From positions 1 to 37,323 of the forward strand of contig DDSP01000058.1 in NCBI GenBank assembly GCA_002343445.1: a stretch of 37,323 nucleotides of DNA, in the 5' to 3' direction. The notes below the pieces were generated by a model. That model saw nothing but the letters and a program-made list of their open reading frames with translations, did no database searches and was not told the DNA's origin. The translations under genes and the position numbers were made by a program. This document shows positions 15,059 to 22,567 of this stretch, piece by piece (the stretch's first letter is position 1; each line of letters begins with the position of its first letter). This DNA comes from Chthonomonas sp. UBA2387. Lineage in GTDB: Bacteria; Armatimonadota; Fimbriimonadia; Fimbriimonadales; Fimbriimonadaceae.

Positions 15059-16000
15059 ATGAAGCTGTTTGCCGGCACGGCGAACCCTGAACTGGGTGGC
15101 CGGATCGCGGACCACCTCGGCATCGAACTTGGTCGTATGACCTGCACGCAGTTCTCGGATGGGGAAGTGCGCGTGATGGTCGAGGAGAGCGCGCGCGGCA
15201 ACGACGTGTTCATCCTCCAGCCCACGTGCGCGCCCGTCAACGACAACCTGATGCAACTTCTGGTCATGTTGGATGCGTTCCGACGCGCGTCGGCCAGCCG
15301 CATCACCGTGGTGATGCCCTACTACGGCTATGCGAGGCAGGACAAGAAGATCAAGCCCCGCGAGCCCGTGACGGCGCGGCTGGTGGCCGACCTGATCACC
15401 ATGGCGGGCGCGCACCGCATCGTGACCTGCGACCTGCACGCCGAACAGATTCAGGGATTCTTCAACATCCCGGTGGACCACCTCTACGGCGGACCGATCA
15501 TCGGAAACTACATGCTGGAGCAGGGGTTTCTGGATCAAGACGTGGTGGTGGTCAGCCCGGACGTGGGCGGCGTGCCGCGCGCCCGAGCCCTGGCCGAAAT
15601 GCTCAAGGCACCCCTTGCGATCATCGCCAAACGACGCCCCGAACCGAACAAGGTGGACATCGTGGAGATCATCGGCGAAGTCGAGGGCAAGAAGTGCGTG
15701 ATGATCGACGACATGATCGACACGGGCGGGTCGGTGGTCCAAGGTGCCGAGGCGCTCATGAAGCGTGGCGCGACGTCGGTTGTGGTTTCGTGCACCCATC
15801 CCGTGCTGAGCGGGAGCGCGTCGCAGCGGCTGCAAGACAGCGTGATCGAAGAGGTGATCGTGGTGGACACCATCCCGATTCCGGCATCCAAGCGCGTGCC
15901 AAAGCTCACCGTGCTGGAATCGGCGCCACTGTTCGGCGAGGCGATCCGGCGGATTCACCTGAACGAGTCGGTCAGCCAGTTGTTCACCAGCTGGCGCTAG
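15059..16000 (+). CDS. prs: Ribose-phosphate pyrophosphokinase (PRPP synthase)
   Basis: A 313-residue class I PRPP synthetase of standard length. It converts ribose-5-phosphate and ATP to PRPP for purine, pyrimidine, His, Trp and NAD synthesis. Visible motifs are FSDGEVRVMVEESARGNDVFI (~35-57), the flexible ATP loop YYGYARQDKKIKPREPVTARL (~92-112), CDLHAEQIQGFF (metal-binding His, ~128), the catalytic flexible region IAKRRPEPNKV (~193-203) and the PRPP-binding loop MIDDMIDTGGSV (~215-226). ATG 15059 begins the conserved KLFAGTANPEL strand, so the longer upstream frame is rejected. It is co-transcribed with glmU. Its stop overlaps that of the convergent rpiB by 3-4 bases. Confidence 0.97.
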   Translation: MKLFAGTANPELGGRIADHLGIELGRMTCTQFSDGEVRVMVEESARGNDVFILQPTCAPVNDNLMQLLVMLDAFRRASASRITVVMPYYGYARQDKKIKPREPVTARLVADLITMAGAHRIVTCDLHAEQIQGFFNIPVDHLYGGPIIGNYMLEQGFLDQDVVVVSPDVGGVPRARALAEMLKAPLAIIAKRRPEPNKVDIVEIIGEVEGKKCVMIDDMIDTGGSVVQGAEALMKRGATSVVVSCTHPVLSGSASQRLQDSVIEEVIVVDTIPIPASKRVPKLTVLESAPLFGEAIRRIHLNESVSQLFTSWR

Positions 16001-16434
16001 GCGAACGGTTCGTCTATCTTGGCGATGCGCCGCGCGTGGCGGCCGCCGTCGAAGGGCTCGCTCAGGAACAGGTCCACGATTCTGAGCGCGGTCTCTAGCG
16101 GCACCAAGCGCTCGCCGAGCGAGATCATGTTGGCGTCGTTGTGCCGACGAGCCAGAATCGCCGTCTCTTCCGACCAGCAGACCGCGCATCGGATGCCCGC
16201 CACTCGGTTGGCCACGATCGCTTCGCCGTTGCCCGAGCCGCCGAACACGATGCCGCGATCGGCTTCGCCGTTGGCCACAGCGAGCGCTGCCGGGCGGATG
16301 AAGTCGGGATAGTCGCACGCTTCGGCCGAGTCGGTGCCGCAATCGAGCACGGTGTGCCCCAGCGAACGCAAGTGGACCTGCACGGCCTCCTTGTGCGCGT
16401 ATCCGGCGTGGTCCGATCCTAGGGCGACGATCAT
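15997..16434 (-). CDS. rpiB: Ribose-5-phosphate isomerase B
   Basis: A 145-residue RpiB/LacA-family isomerase interconverting ribose-5-phosphate and ribulose-5-phosphate. Motifs include GSDHAGYAHKEAV at the N-terminus, the DYPDF segment (~41-45), GIVFGGSGNGEAIVANRVAGIRC (~60-82) and ARRHNDANMISLGER (~95-109). The active-site segment reads GGSGNGE rather than the CGTGIG of E. coli-type enzymes. This is the form I know from Mycobacterium tuberculosis, where a glutamate replaces the cysteine as catalytic base. ATG 16434 begins the first beta strand and follows CACAAT by 6 bases. It is convergent with prs, which uses the same sugar phosphate. Confidence 0.95.
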   Translation of the reverse strand: MIVALGSDHAGYAHKEAVQVHLRSLGHTVLDCGTDSAEACDYPDFIRPAALAVANGEADRGIVFGGSGNGEAIVANRVAGIRCAVCWSEETAILARRHNDANMISLGERLVPLETALRIVDLFLSEPFDGGRHARRIAKIDEPFA

Positions 16435-16440
16435 GGGATC

Positions 16441-16446
16441 ATTGTG
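16441..16446 (-). promoter_or_regulatory. Leaderless -10 box (CACAAT) for rpiB
   Basis: CACAAT on the minus strand lies 6 bases before ATG 16434, the same spacing as for the aldehyde dehydrogenase and the lipoprotein genes. No Shine-Dalgarno sequence is seen. Confidence 0.4.
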
Positions 16447-16488
16447 GCATTGGCAGGAAATCAGCGCGGCGCGTCGAATCAACGGTCT

Positions 16489-17727
16489 ATGCGCGGTTCG
16501 GCACGCGTGCGCGCCTTGCAACTCCTGCTGGCCATGCTGGCTTTGGCGGGCGGGCTGTTCGCGTGGAACGCTTGGAAGACAGGTCGAGACCGCGCCATCG
16601 CCCTCGGGGAAGCCACGCCTGGCCAGCGCGCGTTCTTCGTCGCTTTGGCCACCCGTCCCGATGCCGCCAACTTCTACAAGGGCTTGGAGCCGGCCGAGCG
16701 CCGCAAGATGGCCGAGAACATGGCGCGGCACCCCGATGCGCCCGAAATGACTCGGCTTGCCGTGGTGTTGCTGGGCACGCTCGACGAAGACGCTCGCGTT
16801 TCGCTAGCGGCGACGCTCGCGACCATCGGACCGGTTCAGACCAAAGCGGTCGCCGCCGAACTCAAGGAGTCGGGCGGGTTCCAGCGCAACGCCGTGTTCG
16901 CCGCCTTGCGGGCTGCGGGCGATGGGGCTGTGACCGAAGCAGCCGCGCAATTGGCCGTGCCCGCCGCGCGCGCCAACGCGATCGCCTTTCTAGTCGAGCG
17001 GGGCAGGGCGGCGATTCCGGTCGCCATGCCGTACCTCGACCACGAAGATCGCGACACCCGAGGCGCAGCCGCCGACGTGCTGGGCAAGATCCGAGGGCCC
17101 GAGGCCGTCGAGAAGCTGACCACCATGTACGAGGAAGCCCCGGCGGACGAGCGGGTCGCCTACCTGACCGCCCTCAGTTCCATCGCCGATCCACGTTCCG
17201 AGGCGCTGCTGGTCAAGACGCTGCGCGACCGATCGAGCCCCTCCGAACTGCGCTCGTTGGCGGCGATCGGCCTGGGTCGGGTCGGGTCGCCGTCGGCCAT
17301 CCGGCTGCTGTGGGCGTTCCAAGGCGAGTCGGATCTGGACTTGCGTTTGGCTGTGGTCAGCGGGCTGCAAACCGCCGGCGACGAGGCGTTGTCGCCGGGG
17401 ATTCTCTCGCCGTTCGTGCTGCAAGTGGCGAGCGGATGCCGGGGGCCGAACTCGGACAGGCTGATCGCAAGCGCTTTGAACAGCAGCCTGCCATCGCTGG
17501 CGTTGGCCGCCGCGCGTGCCGCTGTCGGGCGCGAGTCCTCGGTGGAGGCCCTGCGCGCGACGTGGCGTCGCTTCGACCCTGACCTGCACGGGGATGTGGT
17601 GGACGCTGTTTGCGCCGCTCTGGCTTCGACCGATTCCGGCTTGGCCGAGTTGCGCATCCTGGCTGCCTCCGACCACCGCGCTGCCGCGTTCGCCGTTCGG
17701 CGGCTTGCGCTGGTTGGGTTGGGCTGA
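16489..17727 (+). CDS. Membrane-anchored HEAT-repeat protein
   Basis: A 412-residue protein with one N-terminal hydrophobic segment (ALQLLLAMLALAGGLFAW, residues ~9-26) that may be a signal anchor. The remainder consists of alpha-helical HEAT/PBS-lyase-like repeats, such as DTRGAAADVLGKIRGPEAVEKL and ELRSLAAIGLGRVGSPSAIRLL, each about 30 residues. Such solenoids generally serve as protein-binding scaffolds; no catalytic residues are evident. ATG 16489 is preferred over the GTG at 16444 because TTGGCA and TCGAAT (18 bases apart) lie just upstream. The neighbouring STN-domain gene begins 54 bases later with its own promoter. No partner can be named. Confidence 0.75.
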   Translation: MRGSARVRALQLLLAMLALAGGLFAWNAWKTGRDRAIALGEATPGQRAFFVALATRPDAANFYKGLEPAERRKMAENMARHPDAPEMTRLAVVLLGTLDEDARVSLAATLATIGPVQTKAVAAELKESGGFQRNAVFAALRAAGDGAVTEAAAQLAVPAARANAIAFLVERGRAAIPVAMPYLDHEDRDTRGAAADVLGKIRGPEAVEKLTTMYEEAPADERVAYLTALSSIADPRSEALLVKTLRDRSSPSELRSLAAIGLGRVGSPSAIRLLWAFQGESDLDLRLAVVSGLQTAGDEALSPGILSPFVLQVASGCRGPNSDRLIASALNSSLPSLALAAARAAVGRESSVEALRATWRRFDPDLHGDVVDAVCAALASTDSGLAELRILAASDHRAAAFAVRRLALVGLG

Positions 17728-17741
17728 AGTTGGGCTGATGT

Positions 17742-17770
17742 TTGGCTGGGGATGGAGACTCCTGTATACT
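17742..17770 (+). promoter_or_regulatory. Strong sigma-70-type promoter for the STN-domain gene
   Basis: TTGGCT (17742-17747) and TATACT (17765-17770) are separated by exactly 17 bases. The expected start of transcription is about 5 bases before ATG 17782, so the transcript has almost no leader. Confidence 0.7.
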
Positions 17771-17781
17771 GAAACTCGACG

Positions 17782-19950
17782 ATGCTGCACATCGCCCTGA
17801 TGTTGTTGGGGATTGGGTCCGCGCCAAAGGTGGACTGGCGCGAGCCCGGTTGCCGTTTGAGCGTGTTCGCCGAGGCGTGCGAGGAGCGGCTCGGGGTCAA
17901 GGTCGTCGCCAGCCCCGAGGTCGCCGATCAGGTCGTGGTGTTCGCCGTGCGCGAAACCGCCCCTGAAGAACTTCTCAAGCGGGTGGCCGATGCCGTCGGT
18001 GGGGAATTGGAGCGCGACGACGAAGGCATTTACCGGCTGTTTCGGTCGCCGAGACTGGCCGAGCAGCAGCGGCGGGACCACGAGGCGATGGTCGCCGCGG
18101 AGTTCTTGCGCCTCCGCGAAAGGCTGGTGCGCGGGGCAGCGCTCGACCGGGAAGTAGACAAGGAGTTCCTCGATGCGTGGCGGACCGACCGCGAACGACT
18201 GAACGAAGTCGAACGCGACGCGCAGTACTTCCTTGAGCGCGAGCATCGGTTGCGCGACAGCGCCCATCGGTTCGGTGCCCGGTTGCTTCAGGGGGTGGCT
18301 CTCCAAGATGTCGGCCCGATCGGAGCAGAGCGGTTCCGCGTGTTTCGCGCCACCCCGACGTCCAAGCAGTTCAAACTCAGTCTCGCGCCGGCTCGCGAGT
18401 TGGCGCGGCTCCGGGCAGAACGAGCGTTCTTCGTGGCGAACGAGCCGCAACCGGAACGCAGCCAAGCCTCCGAAGTTGCTTCTCCACGTGCGGGAGCCGA
18501 AGGCCCGCGCGTCCTGATGGGCCGGGAACCCGTGCCCGAAGACATCGAAGACGTCGTTCTGCTGGTGGGACGGTCGCGCTTCGACTTGTGGAGGTTCATC
18601 GCGTACGGCGTGAGCCGCGACGGGCTCGTGGAACTGTGGGATTGGAACTCGACTGCGTTCGAGACCGCGGAAGGGTTCCAAGTGCCCGAACCGCCGCGCG
18701 AACTACGAGTTTTGAGCCAGAAGTTCCAGCCGGTTGCGGAGACGCGCGAGTTCTACCGGTGCCTGATGTTCACCCAGGGAGGCGGGCGCGCGCAGGCGTC
18801 CGAAGCGTTGCTCGCCAAGATCGCCGACCCCGTGGCTCACGAGCCCTACGCTTTCCTGGGCCCTTCGATCATGCAGGTGGCCGACGCAATGGGGGTCAAC
18901 CTGGTCGCCCACATCAGCGATGGCGCCTACCGCAACGTTCGATTGGCGACCGAACCGGAGCGTTCGTTTGGCGATCTGTTCGGCGTGCTTGCTCGGCTGC
19001 ACGAATCGAAGCGGGAGGAGGGATGGCTGACCATCCAACCCCGCAGCCACCACTTGGCAAGGTTGCAGAGCGTGGACCGCGCCGCCCTGAAGCGCTATGC
19101 GGAGGTCGTCCAGCGGGACAAGGTCCCCAGCGTCCGCGAGCGGAGCCTCGTGTCGAACCGCATCGAGCACGACCCCACGAGCAGCCCGGTGGCATCGGTG
19201 ACGGCCTTGTTGGGCTGGGTGAGCAACGACAACGACCCATACTCGATCATTTGGTCCGGCCAGTCGGCATGGTGGGCGCTGATCGGTTCGCTCAGCCACG
19301 ACCAGTGGGCGGTCTTGGCCGCTGGGCGTCCGCTCCAATTGGTCGCCTTGCAGGGTCGGGCCAAGGCAGCGCTCGAAGACGTGGTCTTTGGTTCGGTCCC
19401 GTTCTTCGACGATGCGGCGCTGGCTGGGGGCGACGTTCGTGCGGCATTCGACTGGCCGATGCCGATCCACTTCTATGGGCGGCTGGCCGAGATGCCCACC
19501 CAGACATGGGTCGCCGGCGTGCCGCCGTTCGGCGAACTGCGGTTGCACGTGACCGACGAGCCAGCGCTTCTGTCCGTGACGGACGTCTCGACGGCGCCGA
19601 TCGCGCGGACGAGGAGTCTGGAGCAGTTGGCTCTCGAAGCCGCTTGGGCCGAGCGGCGGCGCGAGGCGCGCCCGGACGCCACCTATGCTATGGGCCGTCG
19701 GCAGATGCTCAAGTTGACCGTGGGCGCCGGGAGAGCGCAGACGTCGTATTGGGCGCAGCAGTTCGCGGGCGAAGCGGCGCGGGCGCTTCCGTTCGGCGAA
19801 CTCCCCGAAACGCTCCGAGAATCCTACGCGCGGGCGCTGGAGCGGGCACGCCAGGAGGTCGCCGCCGCCCGAATCGCCGACGACAAGCCCCCGCCGCCTC
19901 CCGACTACTTGGCAAACTCCTCCAACGCCCTTCGGCGGGCGCGCAACTGA
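17782..19950 (+). CDS. Large protein with N-terminal STN-like domain, unknown function
   Basis: A 722-residue protein. The first ~15 residues (MLHIALMLLGIGSA) could be a short signal peptide. Residues ~17-90 (LSVFAEACEERLGVKVVASPEVAD...VFAVRETAPEELLKRVADAVGG) follow the pattern of the STN/N0-like domain seen at the front of secretins and TonB receptors. No secretin or beta-barrel signature follows. The rest has charged helical stretches (90-180, 650-700) and beta-rich segments, and ends in a proline run. No enzyme motif is recognised. It is transcribed from its own promoter. Its last 46 bases overlap the convergent DUF1990 gene. It could be a surface or periplasmic assembly component. Coding status is secure from length and codon use; function is unknown. 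Confidence 0.8.
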   Translation: MLHIALMLLGIGSAPKVDWREPGCRLSVFAEACEERLGVKVVASPEVADQVVVFAVRETAPEELLKRVADAVGGELERDDEGIYRLFRSPRLAEQQRRDHEAMVAAEFLRLRERLVRGAALDREVDKEFLDAWRTDRERLNEVERDAQYFLEREHRLRDSAHRFGARLLQGVALQDVGPIGAERFRVFRATPTSKQFKLSLAPARELARLRAERAFFVANEPQPERSQASEVASPRAGAEGPRVLMGREPVPEDIEDVVLLVGRSRFDLWRFIAYGVSRDGLVELWDWNSTAFETAEGFQVPEPPRELRVLSQKFQPVAETREFYRCLMFTQGGGRAQASEALLAKIADPVAHEPYAFLGPSIMQVADAMGVNLVAHISDGAYRNVRLATEPERSFGDLFGVLARLHESKREEGWLTIQPRSHHLARLQSVDRAALKRYAEVVQRDKVPSVRERSLVSNRIEHDPTSSPVASVTALLGWVSNDNDPYSIIWSGQSAWWALIGSLSHDQWAVLAAGRPLQLVALQGRAKAALEDVVFGSVPFFDDAALAGGDVRAAFDWPMPIHFYGRLAEMPTQTWVAGVPPFGELRLHVTDEPALLSVTDVSTAPIARTRSLEQLALEAAWAERRREARPDATYAMGRRQMLKLTVGAGRAQTSYWAQQFAGEAARALPFGELPETLRESYARALERARQEVAAARIADDKPPPPPDYLANSSNALRRARN

Positions 19951-20450
19951 AGCCAGCGGGCCAGCGGGAGACCGAGCCAGAAGAAAGCCGAACGTGGAGA
20001 GGCGGTGCTTTGGACCCGGATGCTCAGCCCGCCCTCGCGAAGACGCAACTCGGCCGACCATGCGCCGCGCGCGTGGTGTCGGTTCGTCGTCACATAACCG
20101 ATCTTGAACCTAGACGGCTCGTCCTCGACCAGGACGATCTCCGCAACCGACCAGACGATCGGCCAAGGGAGCAGGGGCAAGACTCGGGCACGCTGAAGGA
20201 CTCGGTCGCCGACGCGCAACGCGCGGTTCTCGGTGCGGAACCTACCGAAGAACCGAACCGCGTCGGGCGGGTAGTAGTCGCCCCGCGAGGCGGCGTCGCG
20301 AATGCGGCGGAAGCGTTCTCCCGAGGGGTCGGGGCCGAGGTCGGCTTCGATCGAATCGTCCCAACAGACCCACGCTCGGCGTCCGCCGCAAACCGGGTCC
20401 CAGTTCGTCACCGCTTCATCCGCCCAATCGATCCGTTGTTCGAGCGTCAC
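19905..20450 (-). CDS. DUF1990 family protein
   Basis: A 181-residue protein matching the DUF1990 pattern: YYPPDAVRFFGRF near residue 60, ALRVGDRVLQRARVLP, AEIVLVEDEPSRFKIGYVTTNRHHARGAWSAEL, and a C-terminal SIRVQSTASPRSAFFWLGLPLARWLQLR amphipathic segment. The fold is probably a small beta barrel related to lipid-binding START-like proteins (inference), with unknown activity. The start is GTG 20450. The gene is divergent from a TIGR01777-type epimerase by only 34 bases; I recall DUF1990 genes being found near such epimerases in other bacteria. The 3' end overlaps the STN-domain gene by 46 bases in opposite orientation. Confidence 0.85.
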   Translation of the reverse strand: MTLEQRIDWADEAVTNWDPVCGGRRAWVCWDDSIEADLGPDPSGERFRRIRDAASRGDYYPPDAVRFFGRFRTENRALRVGDRVLQRARVLPLLPWPIVWSVAEIVLVEDEPSRFKIGYVTTNRHHARGAWSAELRLREGGLSIRVQSTASPRSAFFWLGLPLARWLQLRARRRALEEFAK

Positions 20451-20478
20451 GACACGGCGAGTGTGTCACAATTTTCAG

Positions 20479-20496
20479 AAAGTTGTGAAAGTTGTG
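20479..20496 (+). repeat. Tandem 9-bp repeat at a start codon
   Basis: AAAGTTGTG occurs twice in tandem, producing two in-frame GTG codons (20485 and 20494). The first is the likely start of the epimerase gene. Confidence 0.6.
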
Positions 20497-21453
20497 TTGC
20501 CCGGTGGTTCTGGAAGCGTGGGGACGGTGCTCTCGCGCTGGCTCTTGGCTCGCGGGCACGAGGTGGTCGTGCTGAGCCGGCGACCGGTTCGGGGCGATGC
20601 ATCCTGCATTCTATGGGATGGCGAAACGCTCGGCGATTGGCGAGCGACCTTCGAAGACGCCGATGCCGTGATCAATCTGGCTGGCCGGACGGTGAATTGC
20701 CGTTACAACGCAGCGAACCTCAAGCAGATGATGGACAGCCGAGTGCGCTCTGCGGCGGTGGTGGGCGAGGCCATTGCGACGTGCGCGCACCCGCCCAAAG
20801 TCTGGCTTCAAGCCAGCACCGCAACCATCTATGCCCACCGATTCGATGCAGCCAACGACGAAGCCACGGGGATGCTGGGCGGGGAAGAGCCTGATTCGCC
20901 GCCGACGTGGCGAGCCAGCATAGAGATCGCAAAAGCCTGGGAAGCAGCCGCTCTTGCACTTCAGACAGACGGGACGAGGTTGGTGCTGTTGCGGAGCGCG
21001 CTCACGCTCTCGCCGGACAAGGGAAGCGTGTTCGACGTCCTTTGTTCGCTCGCCTGCCGAGGACTGGGCGGCCGATTGGGCACTGGCCGGCAATACGTGT
21101 CTTGGGTTCACGAGGACGATTTCTGTCGTGCGGTCGAGTTCCTCATCCACGAACCGACCCTCGCCGGGCCGGTGAACATCTGTTCGCCCAATCCGCTGCC
21201 GCAAGCGGAGTTCGCGCGACACCTGAGGAAGGCGCTTGGGGTGCCGATCGGCTTGCCTGCTGCCGAGTGGATGGTCGAGATCGGCACGTGGCTCAAGCGA
21301 ACGGAGAGCGAGTTGGTCCTGAAGAGCCGCCGAGTGGTCCCCGGCCGTTTGTTGGCGCACGGGTTCGAGTTCGACTTCCCAGATTGGGATCGAGCGGCAG
21401 CCGATTTGGTTCGTCGGTGGCGTCTGGCTAGACTTGGTTTGAGTTTGGCCTGA
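20485..21453 (+). CDS. TIGR01777-family NAD(P)-dependent epimerase (YfcH-like)
   Basis: A 322-residue short-chain dehydrogenase/epimerase. The N-terminal Rossmann motif is GGSGSVGTVLSRWLLARGHEV (residues ~6-26), followed by DADAVINLAGRTVNCRYNAANLKQMMDSRVRS, which is diagnostic of the YfcH/TIGR01777 group. STATIYAHRFD contains the expected Ser and Tyr of the active site, and the C-terminal part (VPGRLLAHGFEFDFPDW) matches the family's terminal DUF1731-like segment. The substrate is unknown for the family. The open frame extends upstream to 20302, but that would overlap the divergent DUF1990 gene. GTG 20485 starts directly at the first strand; GTG 20461 is an alternative. Confidence 0.88.
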   Translation: MKVVLPGGSGSVGTVLSRWLLARGHEVVVLSRRPVRGDASCILWDGETLGDWRATFEDADAVINLAGRTVNCRYNAANLKQMMDSRVRSAAVVGEAIATCAHPPKVWLQASTATIYAHRFDAANDEATGMLGGEEPDSPPTWRASIEIAKAWEAAALALQTDGTRLVLLRSALTLSPDKGSVFDVLCSLACRGLGGRLGTGRQYVSWVHEDDFCRAVEFLIHEPTLAGPVNICSPNPLPQAEFARHLRKALGVPIGLPAAEWMVEIGTWLKRTESELVLKSRRVVPGRLLAHGFEFDFPDWDRAAADLVRRWRLARLGLSLA

Positions 21454-21500
21454 GGTTCGGACCTGTTCGGTGTGGCTCGGTGTGGCTCGGTGTTGCCCGC
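21451..21500. repeat. Decamer repeat array (left flank)
   Basis: Five 10-bp units in phase (TGAGGTTCGG, ACCTGTTCGG, TGTGGCTCGG twice, TGTTGCCCGC) begin at the epimerase stop codon. Similar units in the opposite orientation lie at 22391-22430, past the next gene. Confidence 0.65.
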
Positions 21501-21561
21501 TTGGTACTGCCAACCACTTGACGACCGGCCACATAGGGTAGCCTACAAGACGGGGCTGACA

Positions 21562-22371
21562 ATGAATACGATCCTCGCCCTCGTCGTCTGCGCGGTGCAA
21601 GCCGGTTGGTCCGGCGCGATGTCCGCTGACCCCCACGCGTCGAATCGTCGCGTACTGTCCATGGTCGGGTGGAACAAGAACCGCTTTGAACACATCGAGC
21701 AGATGCTCGCGAAGTTTCCTCGCGACCCCGCTCTTTTGGCTCAGATGCAGTTCGTCGAAGGCGGCATCGGGGAGGCCAACGAACTCATGCGCGCCGGAGA
21801 CTACGCGGCGGCAGAGACCCGGATGCGCGTCGTTCTCGAAGGTTGCGACGGGTGGGATGAGCGGTACGTGCGTTGGATGCTCGCCGAAAAGCTGTTCCTG
21901 CAGAAACGGTTCGCCGAAGTTCGCGAAGTGCTCACTCCGGCGATGCGGCCCGTCTGGGACGAACCGCACCTGCTCATGGACGCCATCAGCCGACTGCAGA
22001 TGGGAGACGACACTCCGGAGATTCGCGAGTACATCCGACAGCAAGTAGAGGCTTGGCACCTGGACGACTTCCCGTTGCCCGACGTCGAGACTAGGCAGAA
22101 CGCTATCGCAGCCGGATACTACGCATTGGGGTGCCGCGAAGCGGGCCGCACCCCGGTTGATCGCGAATGCATCCGGGAAGCCCACCGGCTCATGCCGCGC
22201 AACATCGCCATCGCCACATCGCTTGCCGTGAGGGAGACCGGGTCTGCGGAGCGCAAAGCGGAGATCGTCAAGGCGGTTCTCCCCTATGTTTCTGCCGAGA
22301 AGCGTCGCCACTTGATCACGATCATCCGCCAGTTCGACCCAGCCTTCGTCCCACCTGGCGACGGTGGTTGA
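21562..22371 (+). CDS. Exported helical-repeat (TPR-like) protein, unknown function
   Basis: A 269-residue protein with a short hydrophobic N-terminus (MNTILALVVCAVQAGWSGAMSA) consistent with a signal peptide. The mature part is helical with paired-helix segments (GEANELMRAGDYAAAETRMRVVLEGC; RWMLAEKLFLQKRFAEVREVLTPAM) typical of TPR-type scaffolds. There are no catalytic motifs. ATG 21562 fits the signal peptide; the frame upstream (from 21472) is made of decamer repeat DNA and is rejected. The gene lies between oppositely oriented decamer repeats and immediately precedes the secretion operon on the same strand, so a role as an accessory to that machine is conceivable but unproven. Confidence 0.75.
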   Translation: MNTILALVVCAVQAGWSGAMSADPHASNRRVLSMVGWNKNRFEHIEQMLAKFPRDPALLAQMQFVEGGIGEANELMRAGDYAAAETRMRVVLEGCDGWDERYVRWMLAEKLFLQKRFAEVREVLTPAMRPVWDEPHLLMDAISRLQMGDDTPEIREYIRQQVEAWHLDDFPLPDVETRQNAIAAGYYALGCREAGRTPVDRECIREAHRLMPRNIAIATSLAVRETGSAERKAEIVKAVLPYVSAEKRRHLITIIRQFDPAFVPPGDGG

Positions 22372-22390
22372 TTGCGAAGCCCAGCCGCCC

Positions 22391-22430
22391 AGCCAAGTCC
22401 GAACCACACCGAACCACACCGAACCCAACA
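22391..22430. repeat. Decamer repeat array (right flank, inverted)
   Basis: AGCCAAGTCC, GAACCACACC twice and GAACCCAACA form a 10-bp phased array. Its reverse complement (GGTGTGGTTC) matches the units at 21451-21500 with one base changed (GGTGTGGCTC). Confidence 0.65.
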
Positions 22431-22490
22431 CGATGGCTCGGCTGCGGCTTGGCGACTTGCCAACCACCTGCCGACGCTCCTCCCGAACCC

Positions 22491-22539
22491 CCGAAGTCCC
22501 GGAACCTGCTGAACTTCGGCGACGTACATCCGTTATGCT
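22491..22539 (+). promoter_or_regulatory. Promoter/hairpin region of the secretion operon
   Basis: TATGCT (22534-22539) is a plausible -10, about 28 bases before ATG 22568, with TGAACT (22510-22515) 18 bases upstream as a weak -35. A hairpin (CCGAAGT at 22491-22497 pairing with ACTTCGG at 22513-22519) overlaps the -35 area and could be an operator or chance. Confidence 0.4.
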
Positions 22540-22567
22540 CTCGCGAGTCTTTGGACGCTGCTGACGC

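Noticed and set aside
22372..22567. Small ORFs between the helical-repeat gene and the secretion ATPase
   Set aside because: They consist of decamer repeat and promoter DNA; no ribosome binding sites or protein-like composition.
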